Notes under the pieces: generated by a model
What the model was told of the DNA's origin: nothing
The model's input: the letters and a program-made list of their open reading frames with translations, nothing else
The model's database searches: none
Made by a program: the position numbers and the translations under genes
Assembly (NCBI GenBank): GCA_024138025.1
Contig: JAMXBD010002782.1
Coordinates: forward strand, 99,743 to 163,742
DNA: 64,000 nt
DNA from: Combretum micranthum
Lineage: Eukaryota; Streptophyta; Magnoliopsida; Myrtales; Combretaceae
Direction: 5' to 3'
Shown: piece after piece, positions 1-12,480 of the stretch
Layout of the letters: each line of letters starts with the position of its first letter
Position numbering within the stretch: position 1 is the stretch's first letter

Positions 1-660
1 ACATATTATTTTTACTCTTAATTGTTTTATTAATAATACATATCTAAGTCACAAATTTTAAAAACAATTGATTTTTTATTGTTATTCATTAGAATAAAAT
101 TAGATTTTTCATAATATGGTTTAATTGTTATGTTGCCTATATATAAGATAGATTTTAGATTTTAGCCTCTATATTCTAACTCCTGCATATTTCTTTTCCA
201 TTTGTCTTACTAATTAATCTATTTATATTATTTAGTTACTTATTAATTTATATAATTGGTAATATGTTAGTTAGAAGAATATAACAAATTAAATTTTATG
301 TCTTATATTAGGATAAGTCTAGTATAACATTATAGTTCAAGATAATTAAAAAAATGAGACTAGTCACAATTATAATTTTATAATGAATGAAATCTCTTCC
401 TTCTTATAAGTTTTGCATGTTTATTCGGCAAATAATTAATTTAAAATATTGTCATTTATTTGCATTAATGATAAGAAATATATAATGGAAGTTTTTTGAT
501 AGAATATATTTTTATTTTATGAATAAAAACAGTTTGAACCACAAACTAAACCGTACCCAACCCTTTTTTTTCGGTTTCGAATTTAAAAGAAAAATTGAAC
601 TGATAAATGTGGTACGGTTCGGTTCAAGGTGCAAACCGAACCGTACCGTACACACCCCTA
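1..660. other. AT-rich flank ending in a hAT-type MITE terminus
   Basis: No gene is visible. The last 140 bases are rich in the AACCGAACCGTACC-type motifs common in plant hAT MITEs and end in CACACCCCTA at 660, which looks like the right terminal inverted repeat of a TAGGGGTGTG element. I could not find the matching left end in the window, so the element is either longer than 660 bases or its left end has decayed. Homology to the triplicated block starts immediately afterwards, so this MITE marks the left limit of what can be aligned. Confidence 0.4.
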
Positions 661-1320
661 GTATAAACAGTGTTTAAAGGAATGATTTACATGTATTAAT
701 GGCATTTCAATAAATAATAGTGATAATCAATAATTTTCAGATAGCTCTACTTCTGTATCAAAATATTACTTGATATTTAATAATATTTGCTAAAATTTTA
801 TTTTAATAATAATAATAATATCAATGATTCACCCATGCATCTTTATTCTTTAAACATGCCATCTTCTTTTAGTCATAGATTTTTAATTCACTACATGTTG
901 CAATTTGACTGAAATGTCTTACTTAATTAGTTTGATGCTAAAACAAAGCACTGGGGTATGGTTATTGTTATTCCTATAGGTGGGAAAAAAAAACTGGCTA
1001 AACTAAACCAATCTGTAATCGAATCAAACCAAATCGAAAATATGATTTTTTAAACAATTTGGTTTAGAAAATTCTAATTTGAACTAATTTGTAAATTTAT
1101 GGTTGATTTGAAAGAGTAAATCAAACCAATTCGTAAAACCAAACTAAATCGTTTTGGCTAAATATAAACATATTTTACTTGTAGCTACAGATTTTATTAA
1201 AATGACTAATTAAAGGTCTATATGTTCTTATAATTTTATTTTGATATTTATTATATGATGAATATCGGTTAATAATAACTTTTTTCATTTACTAAAAAAT
1301 TGTTTTCTTGGGGTTCAAGA

Positions 1321-1573
1321 TAGGGGTGTTCACGGATCGGTTAACCAGTCCATGGTCTTATATTTTGAACCTAACCAAATGATCGGTTTTTTAGTATCGT
1401 GATCCTTAACCGGTCCATTATAAATGGTTAACCGCCTTAATGGTTAATTGTTTTGTTCGGTTAATTTTTTCAGTTTTCGGTTTTTAACCATTTAATGTAA
1501 TGGTTTCAACAAATCAAATTGATAATTTCAACAAACTTTTTTTTTATCTTTTATCATAGATTTTTTCTTAAAT

Positions 1574-1607
<34 letters not shown>

Positions 1608-2046
1608 CAATAGCTAAAAAAAGAAAAATCAAATTAAGGAAAATGAGAAAAACAAGCCTTTTAATGTATCATCATTAACAAAAATCAAATTAATCAATTA
1701 CCACATCAACTCTCATCAAACATAGGACAATACTACTTTAATCAAAATCCAAAGAACAATAATATATGTAAATCATATGTATATGTAAATCATATGTGTA
1801 TATATATATTTTTAAAAAATAATTATATATATGTAAATTATACATATAATATATTTATAAATATTAAAAACGGAATTAACCGTCGGTTTTTTGCTGTTAC
1901 AAACCGAAACCGAAACCGAAAACCAGAAAAAATAAAAACCGTGATCCTAAACCAACACCATTGGACCGGTTAACCATATTTTTCTGATTGGTTTTTCGAT
2001 TTCGGTTCGGTTTTTCGGTTTCATCGGTTTTTTTTGCACACCCCTA
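1321..2046. mobile_element. Nested hAT MITE with perfect 8-bp TSD
   Basis: The ends are TAGGGGTGTTCA and TGCACACCCCTA, imperfect inverted repeats. Both sides carry the identical 8-bp duplication GTTCAAGA (1313-1320 and 2047-2054). The orthologous place in unit 3 (about 39372-39379, GCTCAAGA) is an empty site, which proves the boundaries. The 726-bp interior is made of GGTTAACC- and GGTTTCGG-type motifs in both orientations plus a TA microsatellite, and has no ORF. It inserted into the older hAT-type element after units 1 and 3 separated. Confidence 0.85.
1575..1605. repeat. (AT)n microsatellite
   Basis: About 30 bases of alternating A and T inside the nested MITE. Confidence 0.9.
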
Positions 2047-2584
2047 GTTCAAGATATATTCCTTCATTGGTATCTTAATATTGCTTTTTCATTAATCATT
2101 TAAATTTTATGAAGTATGGATTTTTTTATTTAGTTATGTATCTTTTTTATGCATTAATTTTTCATTTTATATTTTATTAGTAGATCATTTTTATTCATAT
2201 ATGACTTTTATCGGTATATAATTTTTTTTTACCCAAATTTGTTTGTAGATGGTTGACTAAATTATTTTTTAGAAGACTATAGATTATATTTTACTATTTA
2301 TTAGCCGGTACGTATACTATGTTAATGACAAAGTGATTTTATGAGAGATTATGGATTATTAATGCAATAAATTTATAAAGTATTTTGTTGAAATTTACAA
2401 TATAAACCTTATAATGTGATTTCAATATTTGAAATCTGCATAAATGTAAAATTTTAGAGCTAAGTTTTTTTTATTAGAATTTTGATCTAATCCGTAATAT
2501 GAACCAAATCAAACTGTTATTTAAGTATTTTGTTTAGAAAGAAGAAAAAACCAAACCAATCTATGCCTACCCCTAGTTATGCCT

Positions 2585-3857
2585 CAAGGGGTACTTTAGT
2601 TGTGACAATCCGCAAAGCACTATACAAAAGTCATAGCATAACCTCTCTATTATGCTGAGATTTCAGCTTAGCACATAAGGCGTTATCACAACAAGGTTAC
2701 TCAAAGGAAAATGAAAGTATTAGTAGGTCTATGTTTAAAATTTTAAGTGAATAAACAAACATTATGTATAATTACAAACAATAAATAGTAACATTACCAT
2801 AATACATGAACCTTCTAAGAAGTTATTAGATAACCATATTACAAACCATTTATCCAAAACTTAAAATAAATAATAACTACAATCCTTCATCTAACCCTGT
2901 TGGATGACATGCTACTCGTGGGTAAATCTTCAATGAAACAGACCATGAGCAAAAACACTAAAAATTATTAAACCTATAGGAGTGTAAGTTACATCTAGCT
3001 TAGTGCGTAATTCCCTAAATTCCACATATCAAACAATAGCATGTAGATTTTTAAATAGGTATATGAAATGCAGTAATTCCTAGTGTCGGGGTGATTTAAG
3101 TACCAAGGTGTTAAAGTTCATACTTCTTACAAAGCACTAGTGAATTTTTTATAAAAACATATATGATTTAGGTACCCTATATTAAATTCATTTGTTTCGA
3201 GATATATATATATATATATATACTTGTTATAATTTCTTTTTCACCCAAGGTTCTAAATCAACATAATTTCGCCCCCTGAGTGATAACCATTTTCCTAGTC
3301 CCTACACTATTGGATAACATTCCCTGACTAACCATATAGTTTCCATAGAGCAAAGCAGTGGTTGCATACGGACGTTGAGTCTTACTACATACATGGAAGA
3401 AGTTTCTTACGTAACAGTGGTAACTTATTAAATTGGTTTGAAATGCAATCATGTAGTGCATGACCAATTAATTATTTGTCTAATAATTATTAGTCACATT
3501 ATTTAACATGTTCACCCAATATTTCTAGACACTTCAAGTCCTCTATTCTAGCATTCTATATATATAACAATACGATGATCTTCATTTATAATGTATTTTC
3601 GCAAACAATTTAGATCATCAAGCACATGCATGACATCCCAATATTCCCACATACATAATCAATTAATATTACAATTATAATGTGAATTATTCACAAACAT
3701 AAACAATGTGGAAAATTATTGAGATACCCACCCATCCATGTCGATCAATCATAATAATCTTCTGGCAATTCTTTCTCGCTATCTAAATTTCCTAAAAGAA
3801 ATACATAGATGAAGAAATTATTATCTTTATTTAATTTTCTTTTGATTTTGGTTTAGT
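2585..3857. other. Non-coding part of unit 1 between hAT element and gypsy relic
   Basis: The sequence aligns with 13940-17935 of unit 2 (minus its solo LTR) and 39914-41229 of unit 3. No gene is seen. The short open frame on the minus strand at 3258-3467 has a counterpart in unit 3 at 40598-40840, but it is explained by shared ancestry of the copies and has no recognisable domain. Confidence 0.6.
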
Positions 3858-4540
3858 TGTGATGAGGATCAAATGGCGACAACAAAGAAGAATAAGATTC
3901 ATCAAAGAGTGGAAAGCTGCTAACCTTAATTGGAGATTTGCCAGCTTTGTTGCAAACCTATACATCGGCCTCAACACTACTGGCTATCACATTTATGCTA
4001 CCAACATAGCATCTTACACCACCAACCTTTGATGTTCACAGAATCAAAGCTTTTAAAGCCACCAACGTATGTATTAAGGGCCGCCAGCTTTGAGAGTTGG
4101 ACTGCCAACTTAGTTAAACGAAAGTTGTGATTTGTTTTATGTCTTTTAGTTTTCCTTGGTAATATTATATATAGTTCTTTGCCTTCTTTTTGTAAAGAGA
4201 CAGTTTTATGAAAAGTTTGAAGAATATATCTTCTTGAGAGTTTTCTCATTGTGAGAGCTTTCTGTTCTTGTAATAAGAATCGAACCCTTGACAACTCTGG
4301 TTCTAATTAACGAGTTTAATTAAGGTCAAGTTCCGTTCTTGATAATTGTGGTTCCAATCGACAGGTTTAATTAGGTTCAGGTTGTTATTGCTACAATTTG
4401 ATAACTTCGGTTTCAATTGACGGTTCAATTGGGGTTGAGTTCCTGTTTGCTTGTTTCAAGACAATCCTATGGTTCGTAATCCATCGTCGAAAGATTGTTG
4501 GGTCTAGGTTTTTTTATACCTAAGGTTTGTTATCGCATCA
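3858..4540 (+). repeat. LTR of Ty3/gypsy relic (unit 1)
   Basis: The segment starts TGTGATGAGG and ends ATCGCATCA, so it has TG...CA ends. It is followed after two bases by an initiator-tRNA-Met-type primer-binding site. Length is 683 bp, and the orthologous copy in unit 3 is 673 bp. Unit 2 diverges from both other units exactly at the left end of this LTR. No second LTR is found, so the element is truncated. Confidence 0.7.
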
Positions 4541-4542
4541 TT

Positions 4543-4554
4543 TGGTATCAGAGC
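4543..4554 (+). other. Primer-binding site (initiator tRNA-Met type)
   Basis: TGGTATCAGAGC lies two bases after the LTR end. This is the standard plant LTR-retrotransposon primer site complementary to the 3' end of initiator methionine tRNA. Confidence 0.8.
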
Positions 4555-4758
4555 TTTTGGCTTCTTGAATCGGGTAATTCTATTCTTTATTGTTATTTGT
4601 TTTCAAAGTTTCTGTGATAGTTTTGTTCTCGGTTTTTTTTTTAAAAGAAGAAGAAGAGAAATTCATGTAAAAAAAAAATTGTGTCGTTTATGGTTCTTGT
4701 GAATTTGAGGATTAGGGTTTTGTTTTTGTTTAATTAAAAAGAAAAAAAAAAGAGAGAG

Positions 4759-5090
4759 ATGAGTGAAATACAAGTGAATCCGCATTTGTGGAGAGATGAT
4801 GTTGATGAGGTTCCATGCGATCCTAAATTTTATATTAGATGCTATCTGAATAACAATGTTTGCACATGGTTACCGATAATAGGAGTTCTACAAATTTTGC
4901 TAATACCTTATTAGTAGAGAATTTGAATATGAAAATTTTGAAGAATCAAACAGTTTATAGATTACAATGGTCATATGAGTTTTGAGAAGTTGAGGTGATT
5001 GAACAAGTTCTATTTGTTTTTTGCATTGGAAAGTACCACGATGAGGTGTTATGTGATGTGGTACTAATAGAAACTACTCACATTCTTTTG
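4759..5090 (+). pseudogene. Ty3/gypsy protease fragment (unit 1), broken
   Basis: The reading resembles the retropepsin part of plant Ty3/gypsy polyproteins, a type with a D-[GS]-G-S motif followed by a lysine- and leucine-rich segment and a D-V-V strand. In this copy the active-site region is damaged: the catalytic aspartate codon context is altered by an indel near 4870-4890, and a TGA interrupts the frame near 4983. The better-preserved copy in unit 3 (42120-42450) makes the identification possible. gag is absent between the primer site and this fragment, so an internal deletion preceded the block duplication. RT, RNase H and integrase are also missing. Confidence 0.6.
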
Positions 5091-6583
5091 ATTGTTTATA
5101 TGAATATTGAATTTGACGTGGATGATATTAAAAAAATGCCACGTTATTTTTATATAAATATAGCATATAATCCATTTTATAGTTAGTTTTTTCCTAATTT
5201 GAATGTCCATAAACCGACCCAACATATTATATATAATATATATATATACCTAATACTTATTTGTTATCAAACTGAACTTAATCTGATCATGACTCATGAC
5301 ACATTATAGGCATGGCACATAAGAATCAAAATTTACTCTACAAAGAAAAGCAATTAGCCAGAATAGATTAAACCATTGCAGGCATATGCAAAATGATATA
5401 GATCAGAGTCCTCCTTTTATTATCTTTAGTCAAACGTTTGAGTGATTTGAGTAATTTTATTCAGTTTTTTTCTACAACATGTCATAAAGCTTACTTCAAA
5501 GAGCTAAAGATAAAAAAAGAACAGAGCTTTCTGAAAAAATATTTTTTTTTTATCAAATTCTGACAAAAGATACTGTAAAATAATTCATGGTTAATCTCCA
5601 TCATGTGTCGTAACAAAGAAAATGGCAAAATAATAATAATAATAATAATAATAAAATGAAAGGAAAAAATAGAAAAAAAAAAAAAAGAAAGCCAAAATTT
5701 CCTTGTCAACACCAAAAATTATAATAAGAAAAGTATATATATATATCGGTTGTAATTTGTCAAGGAGTCCTTAGATCAATAAATCATTCGTAAAATGGAT
5801 CATTTGTCATGTTATTATAAAAAATATGATCTGACATTTATTTTATCTTTTTGTTCTATTGTCCATGTTAGATTCAATATTGATAAAAGTAGCTAATTCA
5901 CAAAATAAGTGCGATATATATTTGTTTGAAGAGGTAAATACAAACATCTTAAATTTAGAGATCTATACAAATTTAAAAGTTTTTAAAAAACATTCAGAAC
6001 AATTATTATTTATTCGTCAACCTTTAAAATATATAACGTGCTGACACACCGGTAAATTTTCTCTTTGAAGTTTCACTGAATTTACACTTTCGCTCTGGTC
6101 TTGGATTAGCGGGTCGGCAATCCCTGTTGTTTATTCAAAGATTTTTTTTTTCCCGCTATAAAATATTCCACTTGGCCAAAAGAGGAAAGAGACAGAGAGT
6201 ACATCATATTGGACTATATGTGTTTTCATGACGGAAATAATAAGTTTCTTTTTTTTTTTTTTAGAGAAAAACATAAATTATAGAGATAATATGGTAAATG
6301 GTACTTGGAATTTAAGGAAACATGCAATTAATTACCTAAATTTTGAAATTAATCCTATTTGAACTTTAAAATTGATCAATTTAGTATTTGAACAACTTTA
6401 AAATTAATAAATTTGGTACTTGAAAAAACTTAAATGAGGTAATATTAGCATGCATTAAAAATTCTTTTAGATATTAAATTAATCAAATTTAAAATTTAAA
6501 TATTAATTGCACATTTTATTAAAGTTCAAGTATCATTGGTGACATTACCCCTAAGTTATATGTGACTCTTGAGAGACATGATA
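5091..6583. other. Non-coding part of unit 1 (left half of Y segment)
   Basis: The segment aligns with 28037-32210 of unit 2 (minus its solo LTR) and 42450-44003 of unit 3. It contains a TAA microsatellite and a conserved stretch around 6090-6245 with a TATAAAATA box-like word near 6157, but no supported gene follows it. The short open frame at 5859-6044 exists in all three units with different lengths and no recognisable domain; I do not call it a gene. Confidence 0.5.
5631..5654. repeat. (TAA)n microsatellite
   Basis: About eight TAA repeats. Orthologous tracts are at 31241-31270 and, much expanded, at 42990-43072. Confidence 0.9.
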
Positions 6584-6892
6584 TGTTCGGTCTAAAGAAA
6601 TGGACTTGAATGGAATCGCGATTCCGGGTTTCATTTCCATTCCTCATATTTGTAAGCCTTATTACATGTCAAAATCGCAAAATGGATGATCCCTGCTTCA
6701 AGGAAAATTCCATTCTACCTTTGAGAAGGGAGAATTAAATTCATTTCCATCTTACATCAATGATACTTGATTTGATTACCTTTTTATTTATATGAAATTA
6801 ATATCTCATTTGTTATTAAGGATATTTTTTACCAATACCGTTCTATTGATTTCAATTCATTCTATTTCGAACGATCCATACATACTAAACCT
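6584..6892. mobile_element. GGAATG-type MITE, copy shared by all units (unit 1)
   Basis: The left end TGTTCGGTCTAAAG and the right end ATACTAAACC are degenerate forms of a GTTTGGTA...TACCAAAC inverted repeat, with internal GGAATGGAAT and CATTCCATT motifs. Counterparts are at 32211-32546 and 44004-44319, so the insertion predates the block duplication. It is non-coding. Boundaries are approximate because no clean target duplication remains. Confidence 0.5.
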
Positions 6893-6900
6893 TAATGTCA

Positions 6901-7285
6901 AGTTTGGTATGCGGGAATGAACCCGGAATGGAATTGCGATTCTGGGCTCTATTCTCATTCCTAAGTGTGGTTGTGTTTTAAAAGCGGGAATCGCGATTCT
7001 TAGGAAGCAATGATTCTGTCTGTGAGGGAAAATTCGATTCCATCATTAAAAAGGCGGAATCTCGACTTTGTTCCTTCGTCATAAATAATTAACATTAAAT
7101 TACTTTTTTATCTCTTACTTATTTTTTATTTACATTAATTATTAAGGATATTTTTTAAAAATACTATGTCAATTTCATTCCATTCCAAGATGTATCCAAA
7201 AAAAAATAAATGAATTTATCATTTCACCTCTCATTCCATTCTATTCCAATTCATTTCATTCCGAACAATTCATGTATACCAAACG
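6901..7285. mobile_element. Second GGAATG-type MITE, unit 1 only
   Basis: This element begins AGTTTGGTATGC and ends GTATACCAAACGT, a good inverted repeat, and has internal GGAATG/CATTCC motifs like its neighbour. Units 2 and 3 pass directly from the shared MITE into the sequence that follows it (AATAGTAATAGGCAATGG), so this copy inserted into unit 1 after duplication, directly next to its relative. I could not define a convincing target-site duplication. Confidence 0.6.
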
Positions 7286-7773
7286 TGACATAATAGTAAT
7301 AGGCAATGGATATAGTTCTTTTATACCGATTTTCACCTAAAAAGATATCAAAGGGAAAAAATTAGTGCATCATATAGTTTAGAATTAGATTAGATAAAAA
7401 AAAAATTTTCCTTCACAGGATAAATATAACGAGAAAAAAAGGCATATAAATATATCATACTTTCTTTACTTGTTATTCATATAATTTATCATATTAAGGG
7501 AACCAGGAGGTTTAATAACGATTTTGTATCTTTTCTCATGACGGATTTTGTTTCCCCTAATTACAATGAAGCAGTATTCCTTATTACGTTTCATCATAAT
7601 TTTATTATATCATTTTTTATAAATCTTATCTTGTAACCTTATCAGGAAAACATATTGACGAAACTCGACGTAATAGAAAAAAAAATAATAATAAAGGGAA
7701 TGATTAATAAATCCCTACGCAGAGGTTACGCATATTATTATTAAAATAAGGTAAAACATAGGGAGGATATATG

Positions 7774-7776
<3 letters not shown>

Positions 7777-7807
<31 letters not shown>
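7777..7807. repeat. (AT)n microsatellite
   Basis: Alternating AT. The orthologous tracts are a GT/GA run in unit 2 (33006-33034) and a GT run in unit 3 (44800-44832). Confidence 0.9.
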
Positions 7808-7809
<2 letters not shown>

Positions 7810-7894
7810 AAACTAATACAATTTTTTTTTTAAATTCAAATAAGGTTAAGAATGTACCACACGACATACCTTTTTTCTTGAATATCTAACATAC

Positions 7895-7988
7895 CTTTTC
7901 TCTCTTTTGGGTTTTTAAACGGCACAGTATCATAAGTGGAAATGGTTGGTCTTGGTTGTTCCTCAATAACAAATTTATATTGTTTATT
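7895..7988 (-). pseudogene. Exon-like segment, unit 1 (unidentified)
   Basis: On the minus strand a 94-base open segment is preceded by CTCAG and followed by GTATGT, matching plant splice acceptor and donor consensus. It encodes an uninterrupted stretch including IEEQPRP and TYDTVPF. The same segment, with the same length and splice-like borders, is in unit 2 (33097-33190) and unit 3 (44921-45014). I do not recognise the protein. Amino-acid-changing differences among the copies (for example Q/S/P and F/S) argue against current selection. No convincing neighbouring exons were found, so it may be a leftover of a lost gene or chance. Confidence 0.25.
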
Positions 7989-7999
7989 CTGAGATTTTA

Positions 8000-9588
8000 C
8001 CATTTCAGTGAAATATAAGGAAAACAACAAAACAGATTACATCATATAACCTTTAATATATATATATATATATATATTATATAATAAATTAGATATATGA
8101 CTCTTAAAAGACCTAGAAATGCAATCTCTTTTATTATGATTTTGGAAAATTATATCATGTATCATATGTTATGGTTTGGTAGGCACCAATTTTCACTTTT
8201 TAGTATTTAGATTTTCTAGATTCACCTATAAATTGATTGGCATAAAAAATTTAATTTTTATAAACCAAAATTCGATAATAAAAAATTTATCTCTTTAGGA
8301 GAATGTGGATTTAATTAAAAAAATTAAAGAAAGGACATGTAAGTTTAATGAAGGGTAACATGATTGTGAAGATTTTTTTATCTATCTTCACCCCTCACTT
8401 GAAAGTTGATAACTTTTCTTTGATTTTATTCATACATACTTACCGTGGAATTTTTCTTACAATACATACTCAACAAGTTATTACGAATTTCAGCCAAATC
8501 TTATGTAATGCCCTTTAATATAGTAGGTTTGATGAAGGGTAACATGAATGAAGGATTCTCTCAATCATACCTAATAATTATTTTCATCGAGGCTTGCAAA
8601 GTTTTTATAACTCTCCTTGTTTTTACTGGTGAATGCAAAATAAAGTTTATTTAAAAAAAAAATTGAACCTCCTGATACCTTAATGAAGAAAATAACTTGA
8701 TAAAAAGTAATAACAAAAGGTTAAGCAAGATATATTAACTTCAATTTCTACTATGGAATGTTTATATTCTTATTTGGTCAAATCAGTATTGTCCGACCGG
8801 AGTTGACCAATCTAGCTCAACCTAATTTCTCCTTGGCAATGGATTAGTTCAACCGCGATATAACCCTAATTCAATCTGGTTTTACCCATTAATCATTGAC
8901 CTTCTAACATGTTCAGATTAAGCTCTTCGCCGTCAGCCAGATTTAATAATATTCGTCATATTAGGAGTCCATTTCAATCAATCCAAATACCTTTTATTCG
9001 TGATAGGGTATGGTCTTTGACACCTATTCCACTTCATCGACCAAATTCAGCCATCCTCTAATTTTTACTCAAGACATACTCTAATTAATATATTAAAATA
9101 TTTTAAATGACTACCTTTGACACTTGATAATTTTTCTATTCACCGAGATAATATTTCCAATGCACAATGGAAGGGCATTATAAAAGATGAACTTAGAAGT
9201 TTAGCATGTAAAAACTTGAAAAACGTTTTCCATTGGTATCGATGAAAATAAATCAATAATCCCTTTCATGCAAGCATGATAAAGGGCAAGAGTGCGCATA
9301 TAAACAAATTATAATAAGCTTTCAATGCTATATCAGAGCGAAAGTCATGGTTGGTCGTAATGAAGTGCAATAATACTTAAAAGGATGGAGTTGCATACCT
9401 CCATAAATCAACATAAACTATCTTGATGATATCATAATGAAAGCCCAAAAGGTCCATAATCCATTCTAAATAGTTTTGTAAGTTTATTCCGGTTTATGCA
9501 ACAGCTTTAAAGAATATCACATTGATTTATAAAATGTGGTTGCTTTCAAGCATATCACATTGATTCATATGTCACATCTAATATATAG
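8000..9588. other. Non-coding part of unit 1
   Basis: The segment aligns with 33200-34799 in unit 2 and 45025-46600 in unit 3. I see no gene, RNA or element terminus in it. Confidence 0.5.
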
Positions 9589-9906
9589 GAATGATTTGGA
9601 ATGAAATTATTTGGAATAGAAATGATTGAAATGGAATGGAATAACTTTTGGAATGAATTTTTGTTTGGAAGTGAATGTGGAATAGAATGGAATAGGATTA
9701 CTATAAAAGCGTATTTGTTAGAAATATTCTTAGCAATAAATACAAATTATGAATATGTAATAGGATAAATTCTATATTTGAGAAAGTGTAATTAAATTTA
9801 AACCGGAATTGTTGATTCCAGCTTTTGAAAGTGCACCCAAACATAAGAAATAGAATCAAACTTGGAATTGTGATTCCATTTTTGGTCCATTCCCATGTAC
9901 TAAACA
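9589..9906. mobile_element. GGAATG-type MITE (unit 1)
   Basis: Dense GGAATG/GGAATAG motifs on the left and CATTCCCATGTACTAAACAT on the right form an imperfect inverted structure. Counterparts are at about 34800-35125 in unit 2 and from 46600 in unit 3, where element E1 has inserted. The minus-strand open frame at 9701-9907 lies wholly inside and is not considered coding. Confidence 0.45.
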
Positions 9907-12043
9907 TGAAATTAAAATGCTTTATTTTGATGCCTTGAAAAATTATATCTTATGATTGGAATTCTTTATTATTTCACTTTCTATACTATTATTTGTAGTA
10001 TTGTTTATACTTTACTTGATTTCTATTGAATATAAATTATTCTTTTAAATCTAAAAACGTTTGGTACACAATAAATTCAATTCAAATATGAATAAAGATA
10101 AGATATATCAAAATAAAAAGACAAACAAGATGTAAAAAGGAAAAATTAAAAAAAAAAAAAAAGGAAAATAAAGCAATTGTTGTTTGAATTGACATGAACC
10201 ATTTTTAAATAATTCATTCAACACGGACCCTCTAAAGCATATCAATTCAGGAGGAGTTCGGAAATAAAACCCTGTAATGCAATTCACATTTGGTTCATCA
10301 TTGAATTATATCAAAAACCATATTTTTCTAAATCCTTTGAAAAACCAAGTTCATCTGGAACAAAAATTCACTTAGTCAATTAGTAGTTAGACCAACACTA
10401 CCCATTAGGAAAATAGTTCGCTAGGGTAAGTTTCTATTTGCAAATAATTAGTATTTGGAACTAAGTAATATCCTTTTGCCTCGTATTTTTTATCTTATGA
10501 CCTGTCGTTCAGTTCCCACCGAAATTTCTTTCCATTTAAATTCTCATTTCAACAGAAAGAAATGTATGCTTTAAATTTCTTTCACATAAATTACACCAAT
10601 AAATATCATCATTTGAATAAGTTCAAATAGAGTACCAATATCTTAAGTGGACAAAAAGAAGGATATACAAACTGGTTTAACTAAGATATTAACGTTTTGA
10701 ATGTTTAAAACAAAAGATCAATTTATATAAGTATTGCAAATAATTGATAGCCTTTTTTCTTTTTATTCATTTGTCAATCATTTAAATGTTGATTTTTTTT
10801 AACTATTTAAAGTGTTATGAACGTTATTCCATTTTGTTAATAACTTAAAATGCCGATGCTTTATTTGTACTTACCCTTAAATGCTATTTTGTTTATGTGT
10901 ACTATTTTTAATTTCTTTGTTTTTTTTTTCTTTTCCTTTTAGTTTTTAATGAGTTTGCTCAATATGAAAGTAAAGTAAATGGGTTTGACATAATTGAAAG
11001 ATTAATGTTTGTTTCATCATCTTTTAATCATTATGACATCATATTTTTGTCGTTTCCAAACAAATATTTATTAAGAAATTGATACTAATGAAAAACCGAT
11101 AGTTTTACTCATAAACAGACCGAACAGATATGATATAAATATGATATCGATATGATATTAATAAGTTACAGATGCTAATCTAATATAAATACAATACAGA
11201 AAAAAAATTTGATAATCCAAACAAACCCAGGTAAAATACGATCCAACTACTCCCATAACCTACAATCTTGCAAAGGGCCAACTAAGAAAGATCATTGCTT
11301 CTGAATGTGAGTTTGCTTTATTGCTTTAATTGTTTGAAAACAAATAACGTGTGACTAGATTGTGGATCATTAAAATCCATTTGCCTTTTTTATCCTTTAA
11401 CTTTCAAATTTCTGGCACAGTGTAGAATATTAGAGTGTATGTAACATATATGTATAAAAAAAAAAGGTCCATGAAAATTTTAAAGCTAATTTCTTTTGTC
11501 AGTTTACTCTCAAACATTTTCTTTAAGGTGAACTTGAGTCCTACATATTGTTCAAAAGCACTAAGCTAGTTGAATAGTTTGTGATTAATCAACTTATAAT
11601 CAACTCAACAAATGTAGAGCTAGCTAAAAAGCACCAAGCTAGTTGAATAGTTTGCGATTGATCAACTTATTGTTGGGTGCAAAAATAAGTTATAACATGA
11701 ATGAAAAATGGTGTAGAGAATCTCTTCGAAATCAACTTATAATTTCATTTTGTAAAAGCCATTCATATAAATGGAGGACACATAATGTCCTTTTATACAA
11801 AACATGGGCGATTAAAAACTCATGCGGTTGAAAAATGCCTCTCAATGAATTAACAGCTCATAATGCTCTAATTACCTAACTATCTGCTGCTAGAATTCTC
11901 TAGGAGGCAATAGTCTGACTTTGTGATCGAATTTCAAGCACCATATGTTGCTTCGTTATGAAGCAAATTTCTAAAAATAAGAAATATATTAAAAATAAAA
12001 TTGCAAATTATATTTTTAACACTTATAATGAATTCAATAGAGC
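9907..12043. other. Non-coding part of unit 1
   Basis: AT-rich sequence aligned with 35126-37223 of unit 2. A poly-A tract is near 10150. An internal direct repeat of about 60 bases (AGCTAGTTGAATAGTTTG, at 11565-11595 and 11637-11668) is present in unit 1 and reduced to one copy in unit 2. No gene is seen. Confidence 0.5.
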
Positions 12044-12480
12044 TAGATGTATAGGTTAGGCGAAGATAGTATAATCCTAAGTCAAGATCGAGCTCAGCTC
12101 AAAATTTTAAAGCTTGAACTTGATTCAAACTTAACCAAACTTAGAATTTTCAGTTAACTCAATGACTTGAAAAAACTCTTAATAAGTTCATACTCGATTC
12201 TATTAAATTAAATCCATTTGACCTTGATTTTTGTTGGAAAATAATATTTCTATATATGAGCTTGATATATACCTAAAAAGCATTTAAACTTGACTCACGC
12301 TTAACTATATATTTCCAAGCTAAATGAGCCAAATTCTATGAAACTCCCAATTCCTAGAAACCATTTGGATAACTTAAATTTAAGATTGATTTAACTATTA
12401 TCTGATCAAGTTTAAATAAATATTGAGCTGAATTCAAGGAATTTACTAACAGATTTTATTAAACGTTTACACCTTACTAC
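12044..12480. mobile_element. Degenerate hAT-type MITE with AGCTC/AAGCTTGA motifs (unit 1)
   Basis: The right end ACGTTTACACCTTACTA is close to the CGTTTACACCCCTA end of a common plant hAT MITE family, and the left end TAGATGTATAGG is a weaker match. The interior has GAGCTCAGCTC and AAGCTTGAACTTGA motifs typical of that family. Unit 2 carries the same element at about 37224-37655, so it predates the duplication. No clean target duplication survives. Confidence 0.4.

Larger units (their letters stand above)
976..2576. mobile_element. hAT-type non-autonomous element in unit 1, host of a nested MITE
   Basis: The element runs from ATAGGTGGG to CCTACCCCTAG and is flanked by 8-bp near-identical direct repeats, TTATTCCT (968-975) and TTATGCCT (2577-2584). 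Unit 2 lacks it: at 13932-13939 there is a single TCGTGCCT joining the two flanks. Unit 3 has the orthologous copy at 39030-39905. An 8-bp target duplication and TAGG-G-TGGG/CCCACCCCTA-like ends point to the hAT superfamily. The interior has many AACCAAACCAATC-type motifs and no coding capacity. Without the nested insertion it is about 870 bases, the same as in unit 3. Confidence 0.7.

Noticed and set aside
9701..9907. Minus-strand open frame also found at 34912-35124
   Set aside because: It is read through a GGAATG-type MITE; the conservation is due to block duplication.
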